Below, one piece after another: positions 15,330 to 23,431 of a DNA stretch of 27,142 bases. The position numbers and the translations under genes are program-made. Position 1 is the first letter of the stretch. Each line of letters opens with the position of its first letter. The DNA lies in the NCBI GenBank assembly GCA_037442565.1, contig JBBIQA010000043.1:1-27142 (forward strand). The letters are read 5' to 3'. Origin of the DNA: PALSA-911 sp037442565 (GTDB lineage: Bacteria; Pseudomonadota; Alphaproteobacteria; Acetobacterales; Acetobacteraceae). Under the pieces are notes generated by a model. That model did not search any database, was not told where the DNA came from, and was given only the letters and a program-made list of their open reading frames with translations.

Positions 15330-16529
15330 ATGTCTTCTGCCACCCCCTCCCGGGCGAACGACCCCGCGACCGCCATCCGCGCGGAAACCCTCCGGATCGA
15401 GCCGGAACTGATCGAAATCCGCCGCGACATCCACGCCCATCCGGAAATCGGCTTCGAGGAGGTGCGCACCGCCGGCGTCGTCGCGCGGGAACTGGAACGC
15501 CTCGGCATCGCGCACCGCACCGGCATCGCCGGCACCGGCGTGGTCGGCCTGATCGAGGGCGGCCGCCCCGGTCCCGTCCTGGCGATCCGCGCGGACATGG
15601 ACGCGCTGCCGATCCAGGAACAGACCGGCCTGCCCTTCGCCAGCCAGATCCCCGGCATGATGCACGCCTGCGGCCACGACATCCACACCACCACGCTGCT
15701 CGGCGTCGCCGCGGTGCTCAAGCAGCTCGCCCCGCAGCTCGCCGGCACCGTCAAGCTGGTGTTCCAGCCCGCGGAAGAGGGCCTCGGCGGCATGGCGCGC
15801 ATGATCGCCGAGGGCGTGATGGACGGCCCGAAGGTCGACATGGCGCTGACCCTGCACAACCACCCCGACATTCCCGTCGGCCGCTTCGGCTTCGCCCGCG
15901 GCCCCAGCCTCGCCGCGTCGGACAAGTTCGAGATCACCGTGCACGGCAAGTCCGGCCACGCCGCCTTTCCGCAATACGCCGTGGACCCGATCGTCGCGGC
16001 GGCGCAACTGGTCGGCATGCTGCAGACGGTCGTCTCGCGCGAGGTCAAGCCGGTGCACCCCGCCGTCGTCACCGTGGCCGCCATCCACGCCGGCACAGCG
16101 CACAACATCATCCCCGACAGCTGCCTGCTGCGCGGCACCGTGCGCACCCTGCACGGCGAGGCGCAGGACACCGCCGAAGCCGCCATGCGCCGCCTGTGCG
16201 ACGGCATCGCCGCTTCCATGCGGGTACGCTGCGACATGACCTACAGCCGCGGCGTTCCCGCCCTGGTGAACGACGACGCGGTGCTCGACCGCGTGGTCCG
16301 CTCGGTCCGCGGCCAGTGCGGCGACGTGATCGGCGAGGTGGAGGCGGTGATGGGCGGCGAGGATTTCGCCCTGATGGCCAACCTGGTCCCGTCCTTCCAG
16401 CTCAAGGTCGGTTCCGGCCAGCCCGGCCGCTCCGACGACCTGCACAATTCCGACTACCAGCCGGACGAGGCCTGCATCGGCCTCGGCGTTCAGGCGCTTG
16501 CCCGCGCGGCGGTGGACATCCTGTCGTGA
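15330..16529 (+). CDS. M20D-family amidohydrolase (hippurate hydrolase-like)
   Basis: A 399-residue metallo-amidohydrolase of the M20D group, which includes hippurate hydrolases and N-acyl-amino-acid deacylases. It carries RADMDALPIQEQTG (87-100), MHACGHDIHT (111-120; Cys114 and His116), FQPAEEG with catalytic Glu149-Glu150, and a metal-ligand His at 176 (LHNHPD). The dimerisation domain (about 190-300) is present. The cytoplasmic location follows from the lack of a signal. ATG at 15330 gives a normal start, though its ribosome site is weak (GCGAG); earlier in-frame codons extend only into the divergent promoter region. The panE-like gene overlaps its stop (GTGA), so both should be cotranslated. 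The pair could process an amide-linked substrate and then reduce a keto product; this is speculation. Confidence 0.92.
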   Translation: MSSATPSRANDPATAIRAETLRIEPELIEIRRDIHAHPEIGFEEVRTAGVVARELERLGIAHRTGIAGTGVVGLIEGGRPGPVLAIRADMDALPIQEQTGLPFASQIPGMMHACGHDIHTTTLLGVAAVLKQLAPQLAGTVKLVFQPAEEGLGGMARMIAEGVMDGPKVDMALTLHNHPDIPVGRFGFARGPSLAASDKFEITVHGKSGHAAFPQYAVDPIVAAAQLVGMLQTVVSREVKPVHPAVVTVAAIHAGTAHNIIPDSCLLRGTVRTLHGEAQDTAEAAMRRLCDGIAASMRVRCDMTYSRGVPALVNDDAVLDRVVRSVRGQCGDVIGEVEAVMGGEDFALMANLVPSFQLKVGSGQPGRSDDLHNSDYQPDEACIGLGVQALARAAVDILS

Positions 16530-17175
16530 AGGTTTGCGTCTACGGCGCCGGCGCGATCGGCGGACATCTGGCCGGCCGTCTGTTCAAGGGCGGCGCCGAG
16601 GTGTCGGTGGTGGCACGCGGCACGCATCTGGCCGCCATGCAGCGCGACGGCCTGCATGTCCACGCCCCGGACGGCGANNNNNNNNNNNNNNNNNNNNNNN
16701 NNNNNNNNNNNNNNNNNNNNNNNNNNNNNNNNNNNNNNNNNNNNNNNNNNNNNNNNNNNNNNNNNNNNNNNNNNNNNGGGTGCGCGAGGAGATCTGGCGC
16801 AAGCTGCTGCTGAACATGATCACCGGCCCGCTCTGCGTCCTCGGCCAGGCCAACCTGCACGACGCCCACGCCGACCCCGAAACCCAGGCCGCCTGCCTCA
16901 CGATCCTCGATGAGGCCACCGCGCTGGCGCATGCGATGGGCTGCGAGATCAGCCTGCCCGCCGACAAGGTCATGGCCGCCAACCTCGCCTCGCGCCACAA
17001 GCCGAGCATTCTGCAGGACCTGGAACTCGGCCGGCCGATGGAGATCGACGCGCTCTATGTCACGCCGCTGGACCTCGCCCGCCGGCTCGGCGTGCCGATG
17101 CCGGTGTTCGAGCTGCTGGTGGCATTGACCAAGGTGCGGGCGCGCTCGGCCGGGGTCTATCCGGCCCGGCCCTGA
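16526..17175 (+). CDS. 2-dehydropantoate 2-reductase family protein, middle missing in assembly gap
   Basis: The two visible ends belong to one NADPH-dependent ketopantoate reductase-family protein. The start has GAGAIGG (residues 7-13), the GxGxxG of the Rossmann fold, and ends at about residue 50 before the N run. After the gap the C-terminal domain starts with REEIWRKLLLN, where the Lys matches the catalytic lysine of PanE, and continues to residue-typical ILQDLELGRPMEID (substrate and domain contacts). Compared with a family length of about 300, roughly 110-120 residues are missing, so the real gap is likely longer than 100 bases. The reading frame before and after the N run differs, as expected for a gap of arbitrary length. 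GTG at 16526 overlaps the amidohydrolase stop. The last 19 bases overlap the convergent acyltransferase gene. Not necessarily the pantothenate enzyme: many genomes carry several paralogues. Confidence 0.88.
16678..16777. other. Assembly gap (100 N)
   Basis: Exactly 100 N. Unlike the gap at 5270, the flanks share no sequence, and the gene that spans it lacks a central part, so real sequence of unknown length is missing here. Confidence 0.98.
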
Positions 17176-18443
17176 AGCGCCGTCTCCGGCCGGCGCACCA
17201 GCCGCGCGGCCAGCCCGTTCAGCCGCGCCACCCACCATTGATCGAACAGCGCCAGCGGCACGGCGCACAGCAGTGTCGCCCCGAGGCTCGCCGCCGCCGT
17301 GAGCAGGATCGCGCCAGTGGGCGCGAGTGTGGCGGATGCGCGGATGAACACCGCCGCCCCGAGCGAGCAGAGGATCGGCACGTGCACCAGGTAGATCGGG
17401 AATGACAGCCGCCCGAGCCAGCGCGCCGCCGGCCCGCTCAGCCCCCGGCCCAGCGCCGCGCAGCGCAGCACCGCGGCGATCACCAGCATCGCGCCGAGGT
17501 CCCAGAGATAGGGCAGCGCCATCCGGCCCGGGATATAGGGCCTGAGAAACCCATACGGACCGTGCGGCCCGTCCACCGGGAAGCCGAGCAGCACCAGCCC
17601 CGCCACCAGCATCACCGCGGCCGCCGGCCAGGGAATGCGCGGCAGCCTGCCGTTCTGGATCAGCCACACCAGCACCATCCCCAGCACGAACTCGTTCAGA
17701 TGGAAGTCAAGTTTGTGAAAGGCCATCAGCAGGAACCCCGCCGTCGCGAATAGCACCGCCGGACTGCGGATGCCCACGAGCACCGGGGCGAGGCCGAGCG
17801 CCACCACGCTGCCGATCAGTTCGATCCGCATGGTCCAGAGCGACGTGTTGTAGAAATTGTCGCCGCGAAAGAACGTCCAGAAGGCGCCCTGCGACACCGC
17901 GCCGGCGAGGGAGGGGACGAACGCGGGCAGCGGCTCGGGGCTGCCGCCGTTGCGCAGCCAATCCGTGCCGGCGATCCGGCCGGCCTCGGCAAAGCCATAC
18001 AGATCGAAGACGTACAGCAGCCAGGCGCCGATCAGCGTCAGCACGCACGGCCCGGCCAGCCGCGGCCAGCGCTTGATCAGGGCACGGACCGTTCCGTCCA
18101 TGTCGCGCCGCCGGAAATACGGCATCGGCAGAACGAAGCCTGACAGCACGAAGAAGAAGGCCACCGCGCCGCCGCCGCCCTGCAGCAGGGCGAAGCTCAG
18201 ACCGCCCAGCACGACGCCGTTGGCGTCGGTGTCGATCGCCGCGATCACGGCCGGCGCGAAGCCCACCACCAGGTGATTGGCCACGACCACCAGCGCCGCG
18301 ATGCCGCGCAGACATTCCAGCGGCACGATCTTCGCCGGCCCGCTCCCGCCCCCGCTTCCGCCCATGCCCTCGCGCGCCGCATTCGCCGGCGGCTCCGCCG
18401 TCGGGGCGCCGGATCGCGGCGATCGATCGAGCCCGTCGTTCAT
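17157..18443 (-). CDS. Acyltransferase family 3 membrane protein (OafA-like)
   Basis: A 428-residue inner-membrane protein with about ten hydrophobic segments. The family signature is PLECLRGIAALVVVANHL (41-58), including the Arg and the His used for acyl transfer, and FFFVLSGFVL (about 96-105) follows. Such proteins acetylate or succinylate cell-surface polysaccharides, lipids or periplasmic glycans using acyl-CoA from the cytoplasm. The N-terminal 38 residues are low complexity (Gly, Ser, Pro), so the true start could be the in-frame ATG at about 18365. The gene is convergent with the panE-like gene and its stop lies inside that gene. It stands apart from other surface-polysaccharide genes, although manC is nearby on the same strand. 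The acyl acceptor is unknown. Confidence 0.9.
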   Translation of the reverse strand: MNDGLDRSPRSGAPTAEPPANAAREGMGGSGGGSGPAKIVPLECLRGIAALVVVANHLVVGFAPAVIAAIDTDANGVVLGGLSFALLQGGGGAVAFFFVLSGFVLPMPYFRRRDMDGTVRALIKRWPRLAGPCVLTLIGAWLLYVFDLYGFAEAGRIAGTDWLRNGGSPEPLPAFVPSLAGAVSQGAFWTFFRGDNFYNTSLWTMRIELIGSVVALGLAPVLVGIRSPAVLFATAGFLLMAFHKLDFHLNEFVLGMVLVWLIQNGRLPRIPWPAAAVMLVAGLVLLGFPVDGPHGPYGFLRPYIPGRMALPYLWDLGAMLVIAAVLRCAALGRGLSGPAARWLGRLSFPIYLVHVPILCSLGAAVFIRASATLAPTGAILLTAAASLGATLLCAVPLALFDQWWVARLNGLAARLVRRPETALQGRAG

Positions 18444-18542
18444 GCTGTCCGATCCGGCATTACCCGTCCTTCCAAAAAAGCCGCCGGCCGGCGCGCCGTG
18501 CCCCGCGGCATCCCGATCAGCCCTATCTGAAATGCCGGCAAG

Positions 18543-19517
18543 TTAAAGTTTGCCGACCGGCAACGCCGTCTGCCCCAGCACCCAGCCCTCCCAGCGCCCG
18601 ATCCACGGATCGTCCGGCACCGTGTCCGGCCGGTTACCGGCCAGCACGTTCAGCACGCATAGCACGCCGAGCAGGCAATCGAAGCGATCCTCTCCCGCCG
18701 CGTCCGCCCCGCTTCCGTCGCGCACCAGCGCCGCCAGCGCCGGCTCCGGCGACGCGTTCAGCGCCGCCATCGCCGCGAACAGACCATCCGCCACGCCGGC
18801 CCGGTCCGATTGCCGGCGCTTGCTGCCGGTAAGCCGGATGCCGAGATGGCGCAGCGCCTCCGCCGGATAGGTCTCCGCCAGCGCCACCGAGCCCGGCGCC
18901 AGCAGCGAGCGGAACGGCCCCTCGAACGGCCATAGCCGCAATGGTTCGTTCGCGGCGAAGGCCGGCAGCAGCATGTCGCGCCAGGCGGCGATCGCGGCCT
19001 TGCCGGACTGGTTGGCCCCCAGCGTCCAGAACAGCGGCGCCCCGGCCGGCCGCTCGGCGGTGGCCCGGTCGCAGGCGCGCGTCAGGCCACCCGCGTCACC
19101 CAGCCCCAACCGCCCGGCATGCGATGCCCGGGTCATGCCCTTGATGCCACGGGCGGGATAGAACGGCCGGTCGGGACCGATCTCGTCCAGGCTGGCGCAC
19201 ACCCGAAAGAAATCCGGCGTCCGCGCCAGGCCGCGCAGGAACGCCGGAAAATCCGCCTCCGGGCGCCGCGCGGCATAGGCGCGCGGCAGGCCGAGCGGCA
19301 GATCCACCCCCAGTGCCACCGCGCCGCCGCCCGCCAGCCGGCGCAACCGGCCCAGGAACCCGCCGACCTCGCCAACCGGGGCAGGGGCCAGCAACCGCCA
19401 GCCATCGCCCTCCCGCAGCGCCATCGCCGCCCAGCGCTTGCGGGCGTGCACGGACCAGTCCGCATGCGCCGCAAGCGTGGCCGGATGCCAGGCTCGCGCT
19501 GAAAGGGTTCCCGTCAG
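18543..19517 (-). CDS. DUF429-like protein, start uncertain
   Basis: The frame up to 19517 encodes about 324 residues. Features of the DUF429 group (RNase H-like fold) are visible: an N-terminal strand with HADWSVHARKRWAAMAL, then ALGVDLPLGLPRAYA, AETYPAEALRHLGI and the C-terminal EDRFDCLLGVLCVLNV. The acidic residues in DWS, GVDLP and RFDCL would cluster as in that fold. Its function is unknown; enzymatic roles for the group are predictions. No ATG, GTG or TTG lies upstream of the conserved ADWS within the free sequence. The CTG at 19517, overlapping the TGA of the small upstream gene, is the only candidate that keeps it; GTG at 19451 would remove ADWS. An assembly error or a rare start codon are both possible. 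Confidence 0.7.
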   Translation of the reverse strand: MTGTLSARAWHPATLAAHADWSVHARKRWAAMALREGDGWRLLAPAPVGEVGGFLGRLRRLAGGGAVALGVDLPLGLPRAYAARRPEADFPAFLRGLARTPDFFRVCASLDEIGPDRPFYPARGIKGMTRASHAGRLGLGDAGGLTRACDRATAERPAGAPLFWTLGANQSGKAAIAAWRDMLLPAFAANEPLRLWPFEGPFRSLLAPGSVALAETYPAEALRHLGIRLTGSKRRQSDRAGVADGLFAAMAALNASPEPALAALVRDGSGADAAGEDRFDCLLGVLCVLNVLAGNRPDTVPDDPWIGRWEGWVLGQTALPVGKL

Positions 19518-19744
19518 AGCGGTTTGTGCGCGCGCTCGATCAAGCGGCCGAAGAAGCCCGGCTTCTTCGGCGGCTTCGGCGGTTCCGCGGCCTTTTCGCG
19601 CTCGCGCGCCTCCGCCTCCTGCGCCCGCTGCTTGCTCGCCAGCCATTTGTCCAGGCTCATGCCAGCCTTGGCGGCACGCTTCGCCTCATAGGCACGCTGG
19701 CCCTCGGTCAGGGGCTTTGCACTCGTCGTCTTGGTGGTCTTCAC
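19514..19744 (-). CDS. Small basic protein of unknown function
   Basis: A 76-residue protein rich in Lys, Ala and Glu. The N-terminal half reads PLTEGQRAYEAKRAAKAGMS, the centre is a charged helix (ASKQRAQEAEAREREKAAE), then comes a Pro-Lys stretch and the conserved-looking tail KKPGFFGRLIERAHKPL. It has no signal or membrane segment. I do not recognise a named family. AGGGAC stands nine bases before the ATG on the minus strand. Its stop codon overlaps the proposed CTG start of the DUF429-like gene, so the two may be coupled. A 54-base gap separates it from the NIPSNAP gene upstream, so it may be the fifth gene of the ABC transporter operon. Confidence 0.8.
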   Translation of the reverse strand: MKTTKTTSAKPLTEGQRAYEAKRAAKAGMSLDKWLASKQRAQEAEAREREKAAEPPKPPKKPGFFGRLIERAHKPL

Positions 19745-19798
19745 ATGTCCCTCGCAGGCTGGCGGCGCGGAAAATCGTCCCGCGCCGCCTATTTAGGA

Positions 19799-20143
19799 CT
19801 AGCCGAGCGCCTTGAACACCGCCCGGCGCAGAATCCGGTCTTCCTGGGCCACCACGAACCCCTCGGTCGCGGCAACGTATTTCTGCCAGTCCGGATCGGC
19901 GTTGCGCGCCGCGCGGCGGGCTTCCATGTCGGCCAGGCTGTCATATTCCCAGATATGCGTCACCTGATTGAGCGGGCCGATCTCGCTGTAATAGTACCCG
20001 ACGGGCGGGCCGAGATGCTTCAGCTGCACGGGCAGGCCGAACTCCTCGAAGATCTTCAGCCATTGCGGAATCCCGCGCGGGCGGATGGTGTAGATCCGCA
20101 CATTGACGATGGCCTTCTTGCCGGGCGTCGGGTACTCGGTCAT
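19799..20143 (-). CDS. NIPSNAP family protein
   Basis: A 114-residue single-domain protein of the NIPSNAP family (dimeric alpha+beta barrel fold). The typical order is present: VNVRIYTIRPRGIPQWLKIF (13-32), a central GYYYSEIGPLNQVTHIWEYDSLADMEARRA (49-78) and a final DPDWQKYVAA near residue 82. The biochemical role of bacterial NIPSNAP proteins is not settled. The ATG overlaps the TGA of the ABC permease (ATGA), so it is translationally coupled to the transporter. It might act on, or sense, the imported compound; this is inference from position only. Confidence 0.93.
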   Translation of the reverse strand: MTEYPTPGKKAIVNVRIYTIRPRGIPQWLKIFEEFGLPVQLKHLGPPVGYYYSEIGPLNQVTHIWEYDSLADMEARRAARNADPDWQKYVAATEGFVVAQEDRILRRAVFKALG

Positions 20144-20928
20144 GGAGCGTGTTCCTTGTCGTTATGGGTGTCTCCCCGCCGGCGCAGGATCGCGCCGTCC
20201 AGGGCGCCCAGCGCCGCGTTGATCGCGATCCCCGTCAAGGACAGCAGCACGAGGGCGGCGAACATGCGCGGCACTTCCAGGCGGTAGCCGGACTCCAGGA
20301 TGCGGTACGCCAGCCCGGACGCAAACCCCCCGGACCCCGCGACGAACTCCGCCACCACCGCCCCCACCAGCGCCAGCCCGCCGGAAATCCGCAGCCCGGC
20401 CAGGAAATACGGCAGCGCCGCCGGCAGCCGCAGCAGGAACAGCGTGTCCCGCCGCGATGCGCCGTACAGCCGGAACAGGTCGTTCAGCTCCGCCGGCGCC
20501 GAGGCCAGTCCGGCGGCGGTGTTCGCGAACACCGGAAAGAACGCGACGATGGTGGCGCACACCACCAGCGAGGCGAACGGATCGCCGACCCAGATGATCA
20601 CCAGCGGCGCGATGGCCACGATCGGCGTCACCTGCAGCACCACCGCCCAGGGCAGGATCGCCGCCCGTGCCAGCCGGCTCGCCGACATCGCCAGCGCCAG
20701 CGTCACCCCCAGCGTGGCCGATGTCACCAGCGCGGTGACCGTGACGATCAGCGTCGACGCCAACGAGCCCAGCAGCCCGAGCGGATCGGCGACGAACGCG
20801 CCGATGATCGCCAGCGGCCCCGGCAGGATATACACCGGCACCCCCGCCAGCCGCACCGCCGCCTCCCAGGCCGCCAGCGACAGCAGGCCGAACAGGCTCG
20901 GCGCGAAACGCATCCATCTTGGAGTCAT
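20140..20928 (-). CDS. ABC transporter permease (SsuC/TauC/ThiX-type)
   Basis: A 262-residue inner-membrane permease of the binding-protein-dependent group, with about six membrane segments. The cytoplasmic coupling loop is LFRLYGASRRDTLFLLRLPA (about 167-186), a variant of the EAA loop with its Gly, which contacts the ATPase. WEAAVRLAGVPVYILPGP (21-38) and the ATIVAFFPVFANTAAGL segment resemble permeases for nitrate, sulfonates, taurine and pyrimidine precursors. Its ATG overlaps the ATPase stop (ATGA), and its own stop overlaps the NIPSNAP start, so three genes are coupled in series. The substrate is set by the binding protein and cannot be read from the permease. Confidence 0.93.
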   Translation of the reverse strand: MTPRWMRFAPSLFGLLSLAAWEAAVRLAGVPVYILPGPLAIIGAFVADPLGLLGSLASTLIVTVTALVTSATLGVTLALAMSASRLARAAILPWAVVLQVTPIVAIAPLVIIWVGDPFASLVVCATIVAFFPVFANTAAGLASAPAELNDLFRLYGASRRDTLFLLRLPAALPYFLAGLRISGGLALVGAVVAEFVAGSGGFASGLAYRILESGYRLEVPRMFAALVLLSLTGIAINAALGALDGAILRRRGDTHNDKEHAP

Positions 20929-21683
20929 GCGGGATCCAGTTCCCCATGCCCCAGCGCCCGTTCCATCGCGTGCGTGATATCCGCCACCAGCGCGGCATAG
21001 GCCGGCTCCAGCCGCGTCTCCGGCCCCGCCACCAGCTTCGAGGCGATCTCGCGCGCGATCCGCCCGGGCCGCGGCGTCATCAGCACCACGCGCCGCGCCA
21101 GGAACGCCGCCTCGTAGATCGAATGGGTCACGAACACGATCGTGCAGCCGATCGACCGCCACAGCGCGATCAGATCGGTCTGCAGCCGGTGGCGGGTGAA
21201 CTCGTCCAGCGCCGCGAACGGCTCGTCCATCAGCAGCAGCCGCGGCCGGGTGACCAGCGCGCGGGCGATGGAAACCCGCATGCGCATGCCGCCCGACAAT
21301 TGCCGTGGCCGCGATGTCTCGAATCCCGCAAGCCCGACCCGTTCCAGGGCCGCGTGAACGTCGGGCAGGGCGCTTTGCCGGGAAACTCCGCGCAGGCGCA
21401 GCGGCAGGAACACGTTGTCCTCCGCCGTCGCCCACGGCAGCAGCGTCGCGTCCTGGAACACGAACCCCACCTCGCCCGCCGCCGGCGCCCGGCCGCCATC
21501 CCAGTCCAGGCTGCCGGAATTTGGCCGGTCGAGGCCGGAGATCAGCCGCAGCAGCGTCGACTTGCCGCAGCCGGAAGGTCCCAGCAGCACGATGAAGTCG
21601 CCGCCCTCCAGCCGCAATGACGCATCGCGCAGTGCCACGGTCCCATCCGGAAACCGCCGCCCCACAGAGTTGATGCTCAGCAA
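20925..21683 (-). CDS. ABC transporter ATP-binding protein (SsuB/TauB/ThiZ-type)
   Basis: A 252-residue ATPase that powers the neighbouring permease. Walker A is GPSGCGKST (35-43), the Q-loop glutamine is in FVFQDATLLPW (Q77), the signature is LSGGMRMR (129-136), Walker B is LLLMDEP (149-155) and the switch His is in VTHSIYEA (His187). The signature has GGM in place of GGQ, as is common in this subgroup. The start is probably TTG at 21683, which gives the normal LLSINSVGRRF opening; GTG at 21665 would cut the first strand. No good ribosome site precedes the TTG: the bases there belong to the last unit of a 30-base tandem repeat, whose GCGAGCG could serve weakly. Confidence 0.93.
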   Translation of the reverse strand: MLSINSVGRRFPDGTVALRDASLRLEGGDFIVLLGPSGCGKSTLLRLISGLDRPNSGSLDWDGGRAPAAGEVGFVFQDATLLPWATAEDNVFLPLRLRGVSRQSALPDVHAALERVGLAGFETSRPRQLSGGMRMRVSIARALVTRPRLLLMDEPFAALDEFTRHRLQTDLIALWRSIGCTIVFVTHSIYEAAFLARRVVLMTPRPGRIAREIASKLVAGPETRLEPAYAALVADITHAMERALGHGELDPA

Positions 21684-21688
21684 GAAAA

Positions 21689-21808
21689 CACGCTCGCGCT
21701 GCGCTGCCGCTTGTTATTCACGCTCGCGCTGCGCTGCCGCTTGTTATTCACGCTCGCGCTGCGCTGCCGCTTGTGCTTCACGCTCGCGCTTCGCTGCCGC
21801 TTGCTAAT
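21689..21808 (-). repeat. Four-copy 30-base tandem repeat between binding-protein and ATPase genes
   Basis: The unit on the plus strand starts CACGCTCGCGCTGCGCTGCC and ends GCTTGTTATT. Copies at 21689-21718 and 21719-21748 are identical, 21749-21778 ends GTGCTT, and 21779-21808 differs at a few bases and runs into the stop codon of the binding-protein gene. The repeat fills essentially all of the 120-base gap before the ATPase start. On the minus strand a frame of 34 codons from a GTG at 21781 reads through the units (KRQRSASV repeated) and ends inside the ATPase start region. There are no spacers, so it is not a CRISPR array. Confidence 0.93.
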
Positions 21809-22811
21809 GCTTCAGCTCCATCCCCACCCGCTTGTTGACGAACTGCGTGGTATAGGCGCGCGAGGCGTCCAGACCCGCCGGATACACGCCCTCCTTCGTC
21901 ATCGTGCGCAGGAACTCGGCCCAGCGCGCCGGCGTCATCGCGCCGATGCCGTCCTTCAGCGCGTCGCCGGAATCGACGATCCCCTTGGATTTCAGGATGT
22001 CGCGGCCATAGGCCAGCAGCGCGTCCGACATCTCCGGATTGGCCTTCTTGATCGCCGCGTTGGCCGGCGCCGGGTCCCCGTACAAATACGAGTACCAGCC
22101 CTCGATCGACGCATCGACGAATTTCTGCACCAGCTCCGGCCGCTCCTTTATGTTCTTGTCGGAGGTGGCGATCAGGCTCGCATAGCCGGCGAACCCGCTA
22201 TCGGCCACCAGCAGCACCACCGGCTTGAACCCGGCGGCCTGCTGGATGGCGAACGGCTCGGAGCCGATATAGCCCTGCTGGATCGCCTTGGGATCGGCCA
22301 GGAACGGCTGCAGGTTGAAGGTGTAGGGGCGGATCTGGCTGTCGGTGTAGCCGTACTTGGCCCGCACCCAGTTCCACCAGCCCACGCGGGTGTCGGAACC
22401 GATCATGATCGGCTTGCCCTTCAGCGCCTCGAAGCTGTCATTGCCCTGGCCGGGATGGGCGATCAGCACCGCCGGATCCTTCTGGAACGTCGCCGCCACC
22501 ACGCGGAAGGGAATGTTCTCCTTGACGAAGTTCATCGCCGTGAAGCTGTTGGAGGCGATGTTGAAATCCAGCCGCCCGGCCAGCAGCAGCTGGGTGTGGT
22601 TCACCTGCGGCCCGCCCTGCTGGATCGTGACATCCAGGCCGCGCTTGGCGTAGAGCCCGGTGGCGGCGGCCTGGTAAAAGCCCGCGTATTCCGCCTCGGC
22701 CTTCCAGTCCAGGCCGAAATTGATGTGGTCGGCGGCCCGCGCCGGGCGCGCCGGCAGCAGGGCGGCGGCCGCGGGAAGAAGCAGGGCCAGCAAGGTCGCG
22801 ATGCGGGTCAT
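21804..22811 (-). CDS. ABC transporter substrate-binding protein (NMT1/THI5-like)
   Basis: A 335-residue periplasmic binding protein with a signal peptide (1-26, ending ARPARA before ADHINF). The NMT1/THI5 domain begins INFGLDWKAEAEYAGFYQA and contains GLYAKRGLDVTIQQGG and RLDFNIASNSF, and ALKGKPIMIGSDTRVGWW in the hinge region. Members of this family bind thiamine-pyrimidine precursors, riboflavin, sulfonates, taurine or nitrate analogues. WKAEAEYAGFY resembles the ThiY/RibY side more than the taurine side, which is a tentative judgement. ATG at 22811 has AAGG five bases upstream. It heads the transport operon and is divergent from folB over 170 bases; I see no TPP or FMN riboswitch core there. 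Confidence 0.93.
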   Translation of the reverse strand: MTRIATLLALLLPAAAALLPARPARAADHINFGLDWKAEAEYAGFYQAAATGLYAKRGLDVTIQQGGPQVNHTQLLLAGRLDFNIASNSFTAMNFVKENIPFRVVAATFQKDPAVLIAHPGQGNDSFEALKGKPIMIGSDTRVGWWNWVRAKYGYTDSQIRPYTFNLQPFLADPKAIQQGYIGSEPFAIQQAAGFKPVVLLVADSGFAGYASLIATSDKNIKERPELVQKFVDASIEGWYSYLYGDPAPANAAIKKANPEMSDALLAYGRDILKSKGIVDSGDALKDGIGAMTPARWAEFLRTMTKEGVYPAGLDASRAYTTQFVNKRVGMELKH

Positions 22812-22981
22812 GGAGGCCTTCCGTGAACAGGGGGTTGGAGGCGCCGGCCGGTTGCCGGTAACCAAATCGGAGCAGGGCGTGCAACATGCAGCAGAACGCG
22901 CGCCGAAGCACCATATCGCCGTTTTCCGGCGCGCGGAAATTCCCCCGCCGCGTCGGGCACAACCCGGAGAAGACAAGCAGG

Positions 22982-23431
22982 ATGACGCATCCAACCCCAC
23001 AACCGGCCGGGGCAGGGGCCACGGACCCCTGGAACGGCGCAAGCGACTATATCCGCGTCATCCTGCGCGATATCGTCACGGAGGCGCATGTCGGCCTGCA
23101 CCCCTGGGAACGCCACCCGGAGCGGCCGACCCGACTCGTCGTCAATGTCGAGATGTTCGCCGCCCTGCACGGCCCCGCCGCCACTACCGCCCAGGGCCTG
23201 ATCGACTACGACCCGATTCGTGATGCCCTGAAGGCCTGGCCGTCCCGCCCGCATACCGACCTGCTGGAAACCCTGGTCGACGAACTCGTCGGGCTCTGCT
23301 TCCGCCACCCCGCGGTGCAGGCCTGCCGGGTGTCGGTGCTGAAGCCGGACATCTTCAACGAGGCGGCTGCGGCTGGCGTGGAGGTCTATCGCCGGCGCGA
23401 GGCCGCTGCGGCCGGGAGTACGGTGGCATGA
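22982..23431 (+). CDS. folB: Dihydroneopterin aldolase-family protein
   Basis: A 149-residue FolB-fold protein. After a 20-residue Pro/Ala-rich N-terminal extension, the core starts YIRVILRDIVTEAHVGLHPW; Glu43 in HPWERH, Tyr76 in LIDYDPIRDAL and Lys121 in SVLKPDIF correspond to the catalytic glutamate, tyrosine and lysine of dihydroneopterin aldolase. It should cleave dihydroneopterin to hydroxymethyl-dihydropterin in folate synthesis, or act as the related epimerase. GGAGAAG precedes the ATG at 22982. Its stop overlaps the SDR start (ATGA). The folK and folP genes that often follow are absent here, and a pteridine-reductase-like gene takes their place. Confidence 0.93.
   Translation: MTHPTPQPAGAGATDPWNGASDYIRVILRDIVTEAHVGLHPWERHPERPTRLVVNVEMFAALHGPAATTAQGLIDYDPIRDALKAWPSRPHTDLLETLVDELVGLCFRHPAVQACRVSVLKPDIFNEAAAAGVEVYRRREAAAAGSTVA

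Noticed and set aside
15180..16445. Apparent N-terminal extension of manC to 896 codons
   Set aside because: The extension is antisense to the M20D amidohydrolase; manC has a normal start and length from 15179.
21689..21808. CRISPR-like repeats
   Set aside because: The 30-base units are directly contiguous with no spacers and no cas genes are present.
22812..22981. TPP or FMN riboswitch upstream of the binding-protein gene
   Set aside because: Neither conserved core could be recognised on either strand.
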